This document shows, in pieces, positions 25,069 to 25,685 of a DNA stretch of 25,685 nt. Below the pieces are notes generated by a model that made no database searches, was not told the DNA's origin, and saw nothing but the letters and a program-made list of their open reading frames with translations. Source of the stretch: JALOPX01 sp041309605 (lineage in GTDB: Bacteria > Krumholzibacteriota > Krumholzibacteriia > Krumholzibacteriales > Krumholzibacteriaceae); the NCBI GenBank assembly GCA_041309605.1, contig JBFYZH010000073.1, positions 1 to 25,685 of the forward strand, in the 5' to 3' direction. Numbering within the stretch: the stretch's first letter is position 1; each line of letters starts with the position of its first letter. The position numbers and the translations under genes are program-made.

Positions 25069-25685
25069 ATGATACTCGAGAAGATGGAATACGACCTCGG
25101 CGGGATGATCGTGAGAAGCGACGCCCGATCATACCGGGAAACGCTCGAAGAGATAATAAGCCTGCTGATGGTGTCGGCGGAATTCGGCCTCCGAAAAATG
25201 CGGATGATAGCGAGTATACGCGGCCGGGACGAAATCGACGTCTCGATACGCGATTCCTTCGAGGAAAATCCGATCCTTGATATCGTGGATTCCGGCAGCG
25301 TATCCCTTCACCTGGAAAAGACCGGAGACCAAGATATCTGCCGTCATCCCGATCTGGTTGTCACACTGGACGGGGAAGGGGAAAGACGCTACAGGATCGA
25401 AGCAAGAAGCTCGGCAACGTGCCCGGGCATCGTTTCGCGCCTCGCCGGCATACTGGCATGCGTGCTGGGATTCCCCGGTTACATGTCATTCGGGACGAGG
25501 TTTTTCGTCTTCGAACTCCTGAACAATATTGTCGAACATGGCGCTGGCGGCTTTGAGGATGGATGGATAACGGTGGTGGTCGACGGATGCAACGATACGC
25601 TGACGCTGACCGTCAGGGATCCGTTCAGGGAATTCAATCCGACCACGAAGAGGGAGTTCGACCTGGCGAAATATATCGAGAGCGG
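25069..25685 (+). CDS. RsbW-like GHKL ATPase/anti-sigma-type kinase with extra N-terminal domain, truncated
   Basis: An ATG at 25069 opens a frame that stays open to the window end (205 full codons), so the 3' part is missing. Residues about 113-185 resemble RsbW/SpoIIAB-type kinases: the N-box FFVFELLNNIVEHG (Glu149, Asn152/153) preceded by the usual SRLAGILACVLG helix, then WITVVVDGCNDTLTLTVRD. The downstream G-boxes lie beyond the window. The first ~112 residues have no counterpart in ordinary RsbW, whose N-box is near residue 40, and I do not recognise them. Position 19 bases after an RsbU-type phosphatase supports a role as its kinase counterpart, binding a sigma factor or STAS protein. 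Start weakly supported (CGGAGAG about 13 bases upstream). Confidence 0.7.
   Translation, partial: MILEKMEYDLGGMIVRSDARSYRETLEEIISLLMVSAEFGLRKMRMIASIRGRDEIDVSIRDSFEENPILDIVDSGSVSLHLEKTGDQDICRHPDLVVTLDGEGERRYRIEARSSATCPGIVSRLAGILACVLGFPGYMSFGTRFFVFELLNNIVEHGAGGFEDGWITVVVDGCNDTLTLTVRDPFREFNPTTKREFDLAKYIES

Overview
This 25.7 kb window is chromosome-like DNA from a high-GC Gram-negative bacterium. Several features point to the FCB assemblage or a neighbouring candidate phylum such as Krumholzibacteriota, Eisenbacteria or Latescibacterota: a six-bladed beta-propeller secreted protein, FtsX-type permeases of about 800-870 residues starting MFWNY, a giant secreted protein with a FlgD/T9SS-like C-terminal Ig domain, and a PorV-like outer-membrane barrel. 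The phylum is inferred from family distribution; no rRNA or tRNA gene is present to confirm it.

Layout. Positions 1-756 hold the C-terminal end of a glycogen-debranching enzyme, and 925-2061 a secreted beta-propeller. A BlaI-type repressor and an M56 (BlaR1-like) membrane protease with a TPR ectodomain (2281-4352) lie behind a strong promoter with phased A-tracts and a BlaI-like operator. A structured non-coding stretch and a single-repeat ankyrin remnant (4366-4650) lead into an FtsX-family permease (4712-7111). A short PadR regulator and a second FtsX-family permease with an N-terminal prefix domain follow (7382-10375). On the minus strand is a membrane-anchored methyltransferase with a Trm112-like zinc ribbon (10414-11646), divergent from an NAD/FAD oxidoreductase (11853-13010).

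The last half (13342-25685) looks like one operon. A sigma70-like promoter and a leader hairpin precede a 2658-residue secreted repeat protein. Its stop codon overlaps the start of a PorV-like barrel fused to periplasmic TPRs. A membrane HAMP-PP2C phosphatase (RsbU type) and an RsbW-like ATPase with an extra N-terminal domain follow; the last runs off the window.

How the genes may work together (inference). The giant protein and the PorV-TPR barrel look like a surface protein and its outer-membrane partner. The phosphatase/kinase-like pair would be a partner-switching regulator transcribed with them. The BlaI/M56 pair is a sense-and-derepress module whose beta-lactam sensor domain is replaced by TPRs. 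The two permeases have no ABC ATPase in the window and would have to use one encoded elsewhere. No mobile element, CRISPR array or RNA gene of a known class was recognised.
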